From: Gaiellaceae bacterium
GTDB taxonomy: Bacteria; Actinomycetota; Thermoleophilia; Gaiellales; Gaiellaceae
Direction of reading: 5' to 3'
Assembly: GCA_021323315.1 (NCBI GenBank)
Contig: JAJTCQ010000003.1
Coordinates: 1 to 64,000 of the forward strand
DNA: 64,000 nt
The notes beneath the pieces were generated by a model. The model saw nothing but the letters and a program-made list of their open reading frames with translations, did not search any database and had not been told where the DNA came from. Below, piece by piece: positions 1 through 8,686 of this stretch; the first letter of the stretch is position 1, and each line of letters starts with the position of its first letter. The position numbers were made by a program, and so were the translations under genes.

Positions 1-471
1 CCGCCGCACGATCTCGCTTCGGTTGCCGATATCGCGGCGCGTACGACCACTCCGATCTGCACCGGCGAGAACCTCTACCGCCTCGACGGCTTCGCCGCGC
101 TCATGGCTCACGGTGGGGTCGACATCCTCGCGCCGGACATCCAGAAGGTCGGCGGGCTCGCGGAGACACGGCGCATCGCGGCACTCGGCGACGTGCACTC
201 GCGCCCGCTCGCGCCACACAACATCGCCGGCCCGATCGGGACGCTCGCTTCCGCGCATGTGTGCGCGTCGATACCGAACTTCCTCGCACTGGAATGGCAC
301 GCGGCATCGGTGCCGTTCTTCGACGAGCTGCTCGTCGGGGGTGGGCCGGTCATCGTGGACGGATACGTCGAGCTGGGGGACGCCCCGGGCATCGGCGCCG
401 ATCTCGACCTCGACGTCGCTCGGCGCTACGCGCGCCCGGGCCAGCCGTTCTTCGGCGAGCCTCCGACCTGA
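1..471 (+). CDS. Mandelate racemase/muconate lactonizing (enolase superfamily) enzyme, 3' part only
   Basis: C-terminal part of an enolase-superfamily acid-sugar dehydratase or cycloisomerase; the gene begins before the window, so only about 156 residues are visible. The reading frame is open from base 1 to the TGA at 469. Visible family hallmarks are GENLY near the edge, the HGGVDILAPDIQKVGG strand with its Asp, PLAPHN carrying the His expected to act as general base, and ALEWH near the end. Members abstract the proton alpha to a carboxylate of a sugar acid with Mg2+. Just downstream on the opposite strand is a lyxose isomerase-like cupin, so a pentose or sugar-acid pathway fits. The exact substrate cannot be told without the N-terminal capping domain. 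Confidence 0.85.
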   Translation, partial: PPHDLASVADIAARTTTPICTGENLYRLDGFAALMAHGGVDILAPDIQKVGGLAETRRIAALGDVHSRPLAPHNIAGPIGTLASAHVCASIPNFLALEWHAASVPFFDELLVGGGPVIVDGYVELGDAPGIGADLDLDVARRYARPGQPFFGEPPT

Positions 472-480
472 GGTATCTGG

Positions 481-1026
481 CTAGCCCTCGATGACGGTCT
501 CCCGGCCGATTCGTCCGTCGGTGAAGACATCGAGGTGGTCGACGCTCGTCGTCGAGAACTCCGAGACGACGGCTCCGTCGTCGCCTGCCTGGAACCAGTG
601 GAGCACGTCCGGGGCGATCGTGTGCTGCTCACCTGGGCGAAGCTCGATCTCGTGCCAGACCGTGAACGCGTCACCACCCGACGCGGGAGGCCGGCACGTG
701 GGCTCCGCCGTCGGCGTCCCCTCGACGTAGAGATAGACGACACCGCGGCGACACCGAAACGTCTCTTCCTTGCCGGGAGACCCGTCGTGCGGGGGATGGC
801 GATGCTCGGGGCACGTCTGGCGCGGAAACAGCACGAGCTCCTTGGCGCAGATGCGCTCCGTGTTCACGTACACGACGATCTGGAGGCCGATCTCGTCGAG
901 CTGCGAGAGACCGAAGTCCGCTACCTCGAGGTTCGCTCGTTCGTCCGGAGTCAGGACGATCCCGGACTCGGTCAGAACCGCCGCAGCACGGTCCCTCGCT
1001 GCACTCAACTCCTCCCGCGTAAGCAC
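481..1026 (-). CDS. D-lyxose ketol-isomerase-like cupin
   Basis: 181-residue single-domain cupin resembling the D-lyxose isomerase family (D-lyxose to D-xylulose, Mn2+-dependent). The metal-binding signature is visible as EHRHPP followed by GKEETFR, with a later His in the APDVLHWF stretch, giving the His-His-Glu-His set expected for this fold. Start is GTG at 1026; a TACGGT -10-like box lies six bases upstream, suggesting a leaderless message. It ends 10 bp after the convergent dehydratase gene. D-xylulose would feed the xylulokinase-like gene at 9.7 kb. Family assignment is from the motif and length; the true sugar is inferred. Confidence 0.72.
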   Translation of the reverse strand: MLTREELSAARDRAAAVLTESGIVLTPDERANLEVADFGLSQLDEIGLQIVVYVNTERICAKELVLFPRQTCPEHRHPPHDGSPGKEETFRCRRGVVYLYVEGTPTAEPTCRPPASGGDAFTVWHEIELRPGEQHTIAPDVLHWFQAGDDGAVVSEFSTTSVDHLDVFTDGRIGRETVIEG

Positions 1027-1032
1027 GCCTAG

Positions 1033-1038
1033 ACCGTA
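1033..1038 (-). promoter_or_regulatory. -10 element of a leaderless promoter for the lyxose isomerase-like gene
   Basis: On the minus strand TACGGT is followed by six bases and then the GTG start at 1026. There is no Shine-Dalgarno sequence, and the spacing places the transcription start on the start codon. It is one of several TANNNT-N6/7-RTG arrangements in this window. Confidence 0.45.
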
Positions 1039-1077
1039 CTTCGACGAGCGCGCGGGCGACAGTACGATTTGCGCCCC

Positions 1078-4000
1078 ATGAGTGCGCCCGCTCTAGCCGG
1101 CCGCCCGTCGTTGCGGATCGGAGGCACGCACTACCCCGTCCTCCTGCCGACGCTGCGCGATCCGCGCCTCCACCTCGCAGGGGTGATCGTGTCGCTGCAG
1201 GTGCTGGGGCAGGTCGCGTTCGACTTTCAGCTGTCCATCGCGCAGATCCTCGTGTCCCTCGCAGTCGCGGGAGTGCTCGAGACGGCCATCGCCTTCCGCA
1301 GCCAGCACGTGCTCATGTGGCCCGCGAGCGCTCTCCTCACGGGGAACGGCGTCGCGTTCGTCCTCCGCGTGCCCGGCACCGAGCACGGCGACTGGTGGAG
1401 CATGAACGGCTGGTGGATCTTCGCGGGCACGTCCGCGGTCGCCCTGCTGTCGAAGTACGTCGTCCGCGTCCGCCGGAACCACGTCTTCAACCCTTCGAAC
1501 TTCGGCCTCGTCCTCTGCTTCCTGCTCCTCGGCGCCGAGCGTGCGGACCCGCTCGCGCTCTGGTGGGGGCCGTTGTCCGCCGCGCTCGTCCTCGCCCTGG
1601 TGCTGATCGTCGCCGGCGGGTTCCTGATCCTGCGGCGGCTGCACCTGGTCGGCGTGGCGGTGGGGTTCTGGCTCGCGTTCGCCGCCGGGATCGGCGTGCT
1701 CGCGGCGAGCGGCCACACCATGACCGCGGCCTGGCACGTCGGGCCGATCGAGGGACTCGAGTTCTGGTGGCTGCTCGTCTCCTCGCCGGAGATCCTCGTC
1801 TTCCTCTTCTTCATGATCACCGACCCGAAGACGATTCCGGCGAGCCCTCGTGGGCGGCGTGCCTACGCCGTCGCCGTGGGGCTGCTGGCGACGCTGCTCA
1901 TCGCGCCGCAGACGACCGAGTTCGCGACGAAGGTGGCGATCCTCGCGGCGCTCTTCGTCGTCTGCGCGGCGCGCGGTGTGATCGAGCTCGTCGGCTCGGA
2001 CCGGCTCGCCCTCATCGGCCGGCGGCCTCGGCGGCGGATCGTCGGAGCGATTGCCCTCGTGAGCGCGGTGGCATATGCCGGCCTCGTCGTGGCCGCAGGC
2101 ATCCCGGCCCGGCCGGACGCCGATCTCCTACGAGCCCAGGGAGCCCCGCTGGCGCTTCCGGAGGTGACCGTCCTCGACTCGCGAGGTGTCGCGGAGATCG
2201 ACGACTCGACCGCCCAGCGGATCGCACGCGACCTCATGACCGACCTGCGCTTCGAGGCGGAGGCGTTGGAGCGCCGTGATCGCACTCGCGCGGCCGACGC
2301 CGCAGCCGGTGAGTGGCTCGCCGTGCTGTGGCGGCAGATCGATTCCGTCGCGACGACCGCGGCCACGTCCGCAGTCGACAGGATCGAGCTGCGGCTCCTT
2401 CCGGGCGACGACCAGGGCCCTCCGACCGTCGTCGCGCGACTCGACGCGACGGACGCCGCGCCGAGAAGGGTCGAGCTTGCGCTCGAGGAGGGCCGCTACC
2501 GCATCGTGCGCTCGCAGGGCGGCACGCCACTCTCACCCGCAGAGGCGTCCGAGATCCGAGGCACGCTCGACGGCACGTCGCTCACGAACGTCGCGCCGGA
2601 GGTCGGCCTGAGCTTCCGGCACGGTGCATTTCGGTTCGGGCCGTCGAACGACACGACGGCGATGATGGGCGGCGGGCTCTGCTGGCTCGACTACGACTCG
2701 GACGGCTGGCTCGACCTCTTCGTCGTCAACTCGTACGTGCCGAGCGACACGCTCGAGTGGGAGGCGCGCGGCGGACTGCCACGCAGCGCGCTCTTCCGCA
2801 ACGAGAGGGGGACGTTCGAAGACGTGAGTGCGAGCGCCGGAGCCGATCTCCCACTACGCGGAAACGGCTGCGTGGCCGCTGACTTCGACCTCGACGGCCA
2901 CACCGATCTCTTCGTCACGAGCGCGGGGTACAACGTGCCGACCGACGGATACGACGCGCTGCTCTGGAACGACGGCCAGGGCTCCTTCACCGAGGGCGCG
3001 CGCGGCGCGGGTATCGACGGAAGCGGCTGGCACTCAGGGGCGGCGGTGGGGGATGTGAACGGGGACGGACGGCCAGATCTGTTCGTCGCCGGCTACACGG
3101 ACCTGAACCTCCGAAACGAGTCGTCGTCTGCCGGGTTTCCGACGAACTACGCCGCGGTGCGAGACGTTCTCTATCTCAACCAGGGCGAGGGCGACGACGG
3201 CCGGCCGACGTTTCGCGAGGTGGGGAAGCTCGCCGGGATCGAGCGCAAGCAGATCGGGCACGGCCTTGGCGCGGTGATGCTCGACTACGACCTCGACGGC
3301 CGTCTCGATCTCTACGTCGCCAACGACGCCGACCCGAACCAGCTGTATCGGAACGTCCCGCACGCGGGAGGGCTCGGATTCCGCCTCGTCGACGTGGCGA
3401 AGCCGGAGGCGGTCGACGACCCGAACGCCGGAATGGGCATCGCCGCCGCCGACTTCAGCCTCGACGGCAAGACCGACCTGTTCGTGACCAACTCCCGCGG
3501 GCAGCTGCACGCGTCCTATCGGAGCCGCCCGCTTGGAGCGGCCCGCCCGTCGTTCGCGGACGCCAGACCGGAGCTCGCCGCGGTGCTCGGCGCGCGCTCG
3601 ACGGGCTGGGGCACCTCCTGGGCGGACCTCGACCTCGACGGGGACCTCGACCTCGTCGTCTCCAACGGCGCGATTCCGGTCGTCCAGCTCGCGAGAGACG
3701 CACAACGCGTCCAGGTGCTCGAGAACGTCGCCGACTCGAGTACGACCGGGCGCTTCGTCCGGGCCGGCGTGTCGGTCGGACTGCAACGGACACCGAGCGT
3801 GAACGGTCGCGGGCTCGCGGCAGCCGATTTCGACAACGACGGGGACGTCGACGTGGCCGTCAACTCCATCGGCGGCAAGTTGATGCTTCTGCGCAACGAC
3901 GGCCGTAAGCGTGGCCACTGGCTCACGATCCGCCTCCGCTCCTTCGCACCGGGCGCCGTCGTCACGGTCGTGCTCGAGAACGGACGCAGGCTCGTGCGGC

Positions 4001-4170
4001 AGGTCCTGGCCGGGAGCAGCTACCTGTCCTCGGAGGACCCTCGCGTCCACTTCGGCCTCGGCAAGGCGACGCGCGTCGAGCAGCTCACCGTCCGCTTTCC
4101 GAGCGGCAAGACCGCCAGCCTCAGGAACGTCGCGCTCGACCGAGTGGTCGACGTCGCGGCACCGCGGTAG
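1078..4170 (+). CDS. RnfD/NqrB-like membrane domain fused to FG-GAP/VCBS propeller and ASPIC/UnbV domain
   Basis: About 1030 residues. Residues roughly 1-340 are polytopic membrane sequence with RnfD/NqrB-type motifs: FNPSNFGL near residue 137 and SPEILVFLFFMITDPKT near 236. Residues about 500-940 hold many calcium-loop FG-GAP/VCBS repeats (DYDSDGWLDLFV, DFDLDGHTDLFV, DVNGDGRPDLFV, DLDLDGDLDLVV, DFDNDGDVDVAV). The last roughly 80 residues form an ASPIC/UnbV domain (HWLTIRLRS through VHFGLG to LTVRFPSGK), giving CRTAC1-like architecture. The propeller is probably extracytoplasmic. I see no SGAT-type flavinylation motif as in true RnfD/NqrB. Start chosen at ATG 1078; an in-frame TTG at 1069 overlaps the -10-like TACGAT at 1063-1068. 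Function unknown; electron transfer is only suggested by the first domain. Confidence 0.85.
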   Translation: MSAPALAGRPSLRIGGTHYPVLLPTLRDPRLHLAGVIVSLQVLGQVAFDFQLSIAQILVSLAVAGVLETAIAFRSQHVLMWPASALLTGNGVAFVLRVPGTEHGDWWSMNGWWIFAGTSAVALLSKYVVRVRRNHVFNPSNFGLVLCFLLLGAERADPLALWWGPLSAALVLALVLIVAGGFLILRRLHLVGVAVGFWLAFAAGIGVLAASGHTMTAAWHVGPIEGLEFWWLLVSSPEILVFLFFMITDPKTIPASPRGRRAYAVAVGLLATLLIAPQTTEFATKVAILAALFVVCAARGVIELVGSDRLALIGRRPRRRIVGAIALVSAVAYAGLVVAAGIPARPDADLLRAQGAPLALPEVTVLDSRGVAEIDDSTAQRIARDLMTDLRFEAEALERRDRTRAADAAAGEWLAVLWRQIDSVATTAATSAVDRIELRLLPGDDQGPPTVVARLDATDAAPRRVELALEEGRYRIVRSQGGTPLSPAEASEIRGTLDGTSLTNVAPEVGLSFRHGAFRFGPSNDTTAMMGGGLCWLDYDSDGWLDLFVVNSYVPSDTLEWEARGGLPRSALFRNERGTFEDVSASAGADLPLRGNGCVAADFDLDGHTDLFVTSAGYNVPTDGYDALLWNDGQGSFTEGARGAGIDGSGWHSGAAVGDVNGDGRPDLFVAGYTDLNLRNESSSAGFPTNYAAVRDVLYLNQGEGDDGRPTFREVGKLAGIERKQIGHGLGAVMLDYDLDGRLDLYVANDADPNQLYRNVPHAGGLGFRLVDVAKPEAVDDPNAGMGIAAADFSLDGKTDLFVTNSRGQLHASYRSRPLGAARPSFADARPELAAVLGARSTGWGTSWADLDLDGDLDLVVSNGAIPVVQLARDAQRVQVLENVADSSTTGRFVRAGVSVGLQRTPSVNGRGLAAADFDNDGDVDVAVNSIGGKLMLLRNDGRKRGHWLTIRLRSFAPGAVVTVVLENGRRLVRQVLAGSSYLSSEDPRVHFGLGKATRVEQLTVRFPSGKTASLRNVALDRVVDVAAPR

Positions 4171-4185
4171 CGAGCTCGGAGTGCC

Positions 4186-5474
4186 TCAGCGCCCCGAGCG
4201 CTCCTGCAACCGGCGGGCTACGGTGTCGAGCGTGACCGCGCCGAGCAAGATGGCGCCCGTGACGATGTAGATCGTCCCCGTCTTGTAGCCGCCGATGTTG
4301 AGGCCGTTCGCGATCGTCGCGATGATCAGCGAGCCGAAGAGGGCCCCCCGCACCTCGCCTCTGCCGCCGAAGAGGCTCACGCCACCGATGACAGCGGCCG
4401 AGATCGAGTCGAGGAGCAGCGTCCCGCCGCCGACGTTCAGGTTCACGGACTGGAGACGGGCCGCGAGAATGAGGCCGCCGACGCCGGCCATGATCCCCGA
4501 GATCATGAAGACCAGGATGCGAACACGCGCCACGTTGATGCCTGCCCGGCGCGCCGCTTCCGCGTTGCCGCCGACCGCATAGACGTGCCGGCCGAAGGTC
4601 GTGCGCTTCGCCAGGAAGGTCAACCCGACGAGGAAAACGAGCATGAGGACTGCCGCCAGCGGCAGACCCAAGGGCTGCGTGCAGACCTCGGCCAGCGGCG
4701 TCCCCTCGGGGCACGCCGCAGGCTTCGTCGCATGCGTGCAGATCGCAACGACGCCGAAGGCCGCGACGGCGACACCGACGAGCTTCGCGAGCGCCGGCAG
4801 CGGTCGGACCTTCAGACCGGCACGTTGCTGGCCGAACAGCCCACTCAACGCGACGAGCGCGTACAGCCCGGTGACCAGCGCGGCGATGATCCAGCTCACC
4901 GTGGCGGAGAAGTAGTACGTCGCCGTCTTGTTGATCCAGTCCTCCTCGATCTGGATCACGCCGCGGACCTGGAGCTCGCGCAGGATCACGCCTTGCCAGA
5001 TGAGTAAGCCGGCCAGCGTGACGACGAACGACGGCACCCCGACCTTGGCCACGACCGTGCCCTGCGCCGCGCCGATGATGGCCACGACCCCGAGTGCCAG
5101 GAGGATGCACAACCAGCCGGGATAGTTCCGACCGTCCGGAAGCTGCAGCGTTGCCGCCGTGAGCGCCGCGATGCCGCTTAGATACCCGATCGACAGGTCG
5201 ATCTCGGCGATCAGGAGGACGAAGACGACTCCGAACGCGATCATCGTCACGCCCGCCATCTGGAGGATGACGTTCACGAAGTTGCCCGCGGTGAAGAAGT
5301 TCGTGGCCGTGAAGCTGAAATAGGTGACGATCAGGACCTCGCCGATGACGACCGGCAGAACGCCGAGGTTGCCCGACTTGACGTTGCCGACCGCCCGCTG
5401 CCAGAGGGTCTGCTGCTCGGTTTCATCCCCTTCGGGGAGGCCTATGCCCGGGGCGACGACGTCTGCTTCCGTGC

Positions 5475-5478
<4 letters not shown>
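4186..5478 (-). CDS. Sugar ABC transporter permease (XylH/RbsC type)
   Basis: 430-residue inner-membrane permease of the BPD_transp_2 (ribose/xylose/galactose) family, forming the channel of the importer encoded upstream on the same strand. Many hydrophobic segments are visible. The family signature lies in the stretches AEIDLSIGYLSGIAALTAA and VYAVGGNAEAARRAGINV, the latter being the ATPase-contact loop, and the C-terminal part includes ISAAVIGGVSLFGGRG. An extracytoplasmic loop with three cysteines (ICTHATKPAAC...VC) is unusual but not diagnostic. The ATG at 5478 overlaps the stop of the ATPase gene by four bases (ATGA), so the two are translationally coupled. Xylose or another pentose is the inferred substrate. 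Confidence 0.88.
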
Positions 5479-6260
<782 letters not shown>

Positions 6261-6281
6261 TGTGGTCTGGATGAGAGAGTC

Positions 6282-6310
6282 GGTGGAGGTGCGGCGAGCG
6301 CACCCCCACC
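6282..6310 (-). terminator. Stem-loop between binding-protein and ATPase genes
   Basis: Twelve-base arms ggtggaggtgcg (6282-6293) and cgcacccccacc (6299-6310) with a five-base loop. Read as minus-strand RNA the single mismatch becomes a G-U pair, so all 12 pairs form. Such hairpins after a binding-protein gene commonly limit read-through or protect the 3' end, giving more binding protein than membrane components. There is no U-run. Confidence 0.6.
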
Positions 6311-6324
6311 ACTCACACTCGTGG

Positions 6325-7401
6325 TTAGTTGCAGAACTTCCTGTACTGCCCGGAGCACACCTGGCTCCGCTTGAGGAAGCCTTCCCGGAAGAGGATCTTG
6401 TAGTTCGCCTTCGTGATCGAGCTCACCGGGATGAGGTAGGCGAGCTGCCTTTTGCCCTTGTTCGGCCGCGTCCCGTTGGACGGGGGCTTCCTGCCTTTGA
6501 ACAGCGCGACCGCAGCAGCGGCAGCCGCGTTCGCCTCGAGGGGCACCCTCTTGTAGACCGTGTTCGTCTGCCAGCCCGAGATGATGTTCTGGACGCCCTG
6601 CACGGTCGCGTCCTGACCGGACAGCGGGATCGGGTCGAGCCCCTTCGCCTTCAGCGTCGCCACGACCGCGCCGGCGATGTTGTCGTTCGCCCCGACGACA
6701 CCGTCGATGTCGTTGTTCGTCTGGACGAGGAACTGCTCGAAGATCGTCTGAGCGTTCTTCGAGTCCCACTCGGGAACGAACCTCGCAGGGCCCTTCGCGA
6801 CCTTCCTGGTCCTGAAGAGCGGGTTCAGGATGTCGTCGTTGCCGCTCTTGAACCAGAACGCGTTCGCATCGGTCGGGCCGCCCCAGAGCTGGGCGAGGAC
6901 GCCGTTCCGGTTGTAGGTGCCCTTCGCCTTCATGCCTGCGATGACGCCACGAGCCTGCAGGCGTCCGACGAGGTTTCCGTCGAACGAGACGTAGACGGAG
7001 CCCGTGCCCCCGACGATCTGGCGGTCGTAGTCGATCGTCTTGCCTCCGACGGCAGTGAACTTCTTCTGGATCGCGATGGACGTACCGGTGTCGAGCGACG
7101 TGATGATGCCTACCCGCGAACCGGCGGAGATGCACTGCTCGGCCTGCGCGAGTTGCTTCTGTGGGTCGTTCAGCGCGTTCACGATCGTTGCCGGCACCTT
7201 CGCCTTCTTGAAGGCGTTGACGAACGCCGGCCTGTCGAACTGCTCCCACCGGACCGAGGACTTCGTGTCCGGCAAGAGGACGCACACCGAGCCTGTCTGA
7301 GTCGTACGCGCGGTCGCGCCACTCGCGACGACGGCGACGGCTACGGCGGCCACGGCGACTCCGACGAGGAGCGCCGAGGACCTCCTGAGACCTGACTTCA
7401 C
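6325..7401 (-). CDS. Sugar ABC transporter substrate-binding protein (XylF-like)
   Basis: 358-residue type-I periplasmic-binding-fold protein with a Sec signal peptide (positively charged MKSGLRRSS, hydrophobic core, cleavage expected near ATA/RTT). Family features are the CISAGSRVGIITSLDTG strand, DYDRQI as in xylose-binding proteins (YDR), and DGVVGANDNIAGAV with SGQDATVQGVQ in the second lobe. It captures sugar outside the membrane for the permease and ATPase encoded next. Start is GTG 7401, decided by a strong AAGGAGGG Shine-Dalgarno five bases upstream. No lipobox Cys is seen at the signal-peptide end. D-xylose is the best guess from the YDR motif and neighbouring xylulokinase; other pentoses or polyols are possible. 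Confidence 0.87.
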   Translation of the reverse strand: MKSGLRRSSALLVGVAVAAVAVAVVASGATARTTQTGSVCVLLPDTKSSVRWEQFDRPAFVNAFKKAKVPATIVNALNDPQKQLAQAEQCISAGSRVGIITSLDTGTSIAIQKKFTAVGGKTIDYDRQIVGGTGSVYVSFDGNLVGRLQARGVIAGMKAKGTYNRNGVLAQLWGGPTDANAFWFKSGNDDILNPLFRTRKVAKGPARFVPEWDSKNAQTIFEQFLVQTNNDIDGVVGANDNIAGAVVATLKAKGLDPIPLSGQDATVQGVQNIISGWQTNTVYKRVPLEANAAAAAAVALFKGRKPPSNGTRPNKGKRQLAYLIPVSSITKANYKILFREGFLKRSQVCSGQYRKFCN

Positions 7402-7436
7402 TGCACCCTCCTTGCTTGGTTAGTGCCTGCGCCTGG

Positions 7437-7442
7437 ACTCTA
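7437..7442 (-). promoter_or_regulatory. -10 element (TAGAGT) upstream of sugar-binding-protein gene
   Basis: On the minus strand, CGTAATAGAGTC lies 35 bases before the GTG start, which has a good ribosome binding site. A near-identical CGTATTAGAGTC sits 33 bases before the gluconolactonase-like gene at 45159, supporting this as a real promoter core. Confidence 0.45.
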
Positions 7443-7517
7443 TTACGGCTCTGGGCTATTTGCGCAAGACCGAAGATCCGCTCACGCGGAATCTCCGGTC
7501 GCGCACAATCCGTGAAG

Positions 7518-7536
7518 GCGGCCGCTTCGCGGCCGC
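7518..7536. terminator. GC hairpin 3' of the Gfo/Idh/MocA gene
   Basis: Arms gcggccgc (7518-7525 and 7529-7536) with loop ttc, eight perfect pairs, just beyond the stop of the minus-strand oxidoreductase gene. A related hairpin with a compensatory change occurs at 13363-13381. Terminator-like, no U-run. Confidence 0.5.
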
Positions 7537-7543
7537 GTCCGGT

Positions 7544-8662
7544 CTACAGACCCTTGTACGTAATCTTCTCGCGGCGGCCGCTCTCGGACGAGCGGAGGAT
7601 CGCGTCGCACACCTCGGCCGCGCGGTAGCCGTCCTCGAAGGTCGCGCCGTGCGGAGCGACGTCCGTGTCGTCCGCGATCGCCGCGAGGAAATGGTGGAGC
7701 TCGTGGACGAAGGTGTCACCCCAGCCGACGATGTGGCCGGGCGGCCACCAGTGCTCCCAGAACGGGTGGCTGGCCTCCGAGACGAGCACGGTCGTGAAGC
7801 CGCGCGTCCGCTCGTCCCCGGAGCGGAACACCTGCAGCTCGTTCAGGCGCTCCATGTCGAACGCGAGCGACCCGTTCGTGCCGTTGATCTCCCACTGGAA
7901 GGCATTGCGACGGCCGAGCGCGAGCCTCGTCGCCTCGAGCGTCCCGACCGCGCCGTTCGCGAAGACGACGGTCGACTCGACGGCGTCGTCCACCTCCCGG
8001 TTCGGGATGAAGGTTTGCACAAAGCCGCCCACCTCGTCGATGTCGCCGACGAGGTAACGCGCGAGGTCGACGACGTGAGCCGCGAGGTCGCCGAGGGCGC
8101 CCGAGCCGGCAGCGCCGCGGTCGAATCGCCACACATCCGCGTCGCTGTCGCCCCAGTCCTGGAGGTAGCGGCCGCGGAAGTGGCGGATCTCGCCGAGCTC
8201 ACCGGCGTCGATCAGCTCGCGCGCGAGCCGGACGGCCGGCACGAAGCGATAGTTGAACGCGCACAGGTGCTTCACGCCGGTCGCCGCGACACGCCGCCAG
8301 ATCTCGTAGCTCTCGTCGGCGTTGCGGCCGAGCGGCTTCTCGCAGACGACGTGCTTCCCCGCCTCGGCGGCGGCGATCGTCGGCTCGGCGTGGAGTGCAT
8401 TCGGGCCGAGGTTGTCGAGCAGCCCGATCGCCGGGTCGGACACGAGGTCGTGCCAGTCCGTCGTCCAACGCTCGAAGCCGTAGCGCGTCGCGGCCTCGGA
8501 CACGGCCGCCTCGTTCCGCCCTGCGATCGCGACGAGCCGCGGCCGGAGCGGCGGCGGCCAGGTCATGTACTCGAGCTTGCGGAACCCGTTCGAATGCGCC
8601 TTGCCCATGAAGGCGTATCCGAGCATCCCCACACCGATCTCGTTGACGTCGCGCGCGCCCAC
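7544..8662 (-). CDS. Gfo/Idh/MocA family NAD(P)-dependent oxidoreductase
   Basis: 372 residues. The N-terminal Rossmann fold starts with GVGMLGYAFMGKAHSNGF. The family signature AGKHVVCEKPLGRN (Glu-Lys-Pro, catalytic Lys) follows, and the second-domain motif GSGALGDLAAHVVDLARYL carries the substrate-side Asp and His. Such enzymes oxidise sugars, inositols or their derivatives at a hydroxyl carbon. It diverges from the XylA-fold gene with only 24 bases between starts. Start is GTG 8662, with TAGTAT as a -10 box 10 bases upstream and no Shine-Dalgarno. A later in-frame GTG/ATG near GVGM is the alternative start. Substrate unknown; the context points to a sugar or cyclitol. Confidence 0.85.
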   Translation of the reverse strand: MGARDVNEIGVGMLGYAFMGKAHSNGFRKLEYMTWPPPLRPRLVAIAGRNEAAVSEAATRYGFERWTTDWHDLVSDPAIGLLDNLGPNALHAEPTIAAAEAGKHVVCEKPLGRNADESYEIWRRVAATGVKHLCAFNYRFVPAVRLARELIDAGELGEIRHFRGRYLQDWGDSDADVWRFDRGAAGSGALGDLAAHVVDLARYLVGDIDEVGGFVQTFIPNREVDDAVESTVVFANGAVGTLEATRLALGRRNAFQWEINGTNGSLAFDMERLNELQVFRSGDERTRGFTTVLVSEASHPFWEHWWPPGHIVGWGDTFVHELHHFLAAIADDTDVAPHGATFEDGYRAAEVCDAILRSSESGRREKITYKGL

Positions 8663-8670
8663 TTCGCGCG

Positions 8671-8680
8671 GGATACTAAG
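8671..8680. promoter_or_regulatory. Overlapping divergent -10 core GGATACTAAG
   Basis: Only 24 bases separate the divergent starts at 8662 (-) and 8687 (+). TAGTAT reads toward the oxidoreductase and GATACT toward the isomerase-like gene, so both -10 hexamers share these bases and both mRNAs would have almost no leader. GGACACTAAG at 30868-30877 sits in the same context between larB and a Mo-hydroxylase gene. Confidence 0.45.
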
Positions 8681-8686
8681 CGGCTC

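Noticed and set aside
1069-1077. TTG 1069 as the start of the membrane/propeller gene
   Set aside because: It overlaps the likely -10 region, and ATG 1078 is a stronger codon three residues later.
7460-8686. An extended N-terminus for the XylA-fold gene
   Set aside because: The extra 400 codons are antisense to the Gfo/Idh/MocA gene and have no recognisable fold; the GTG at 8687 begins the conserved barrel.
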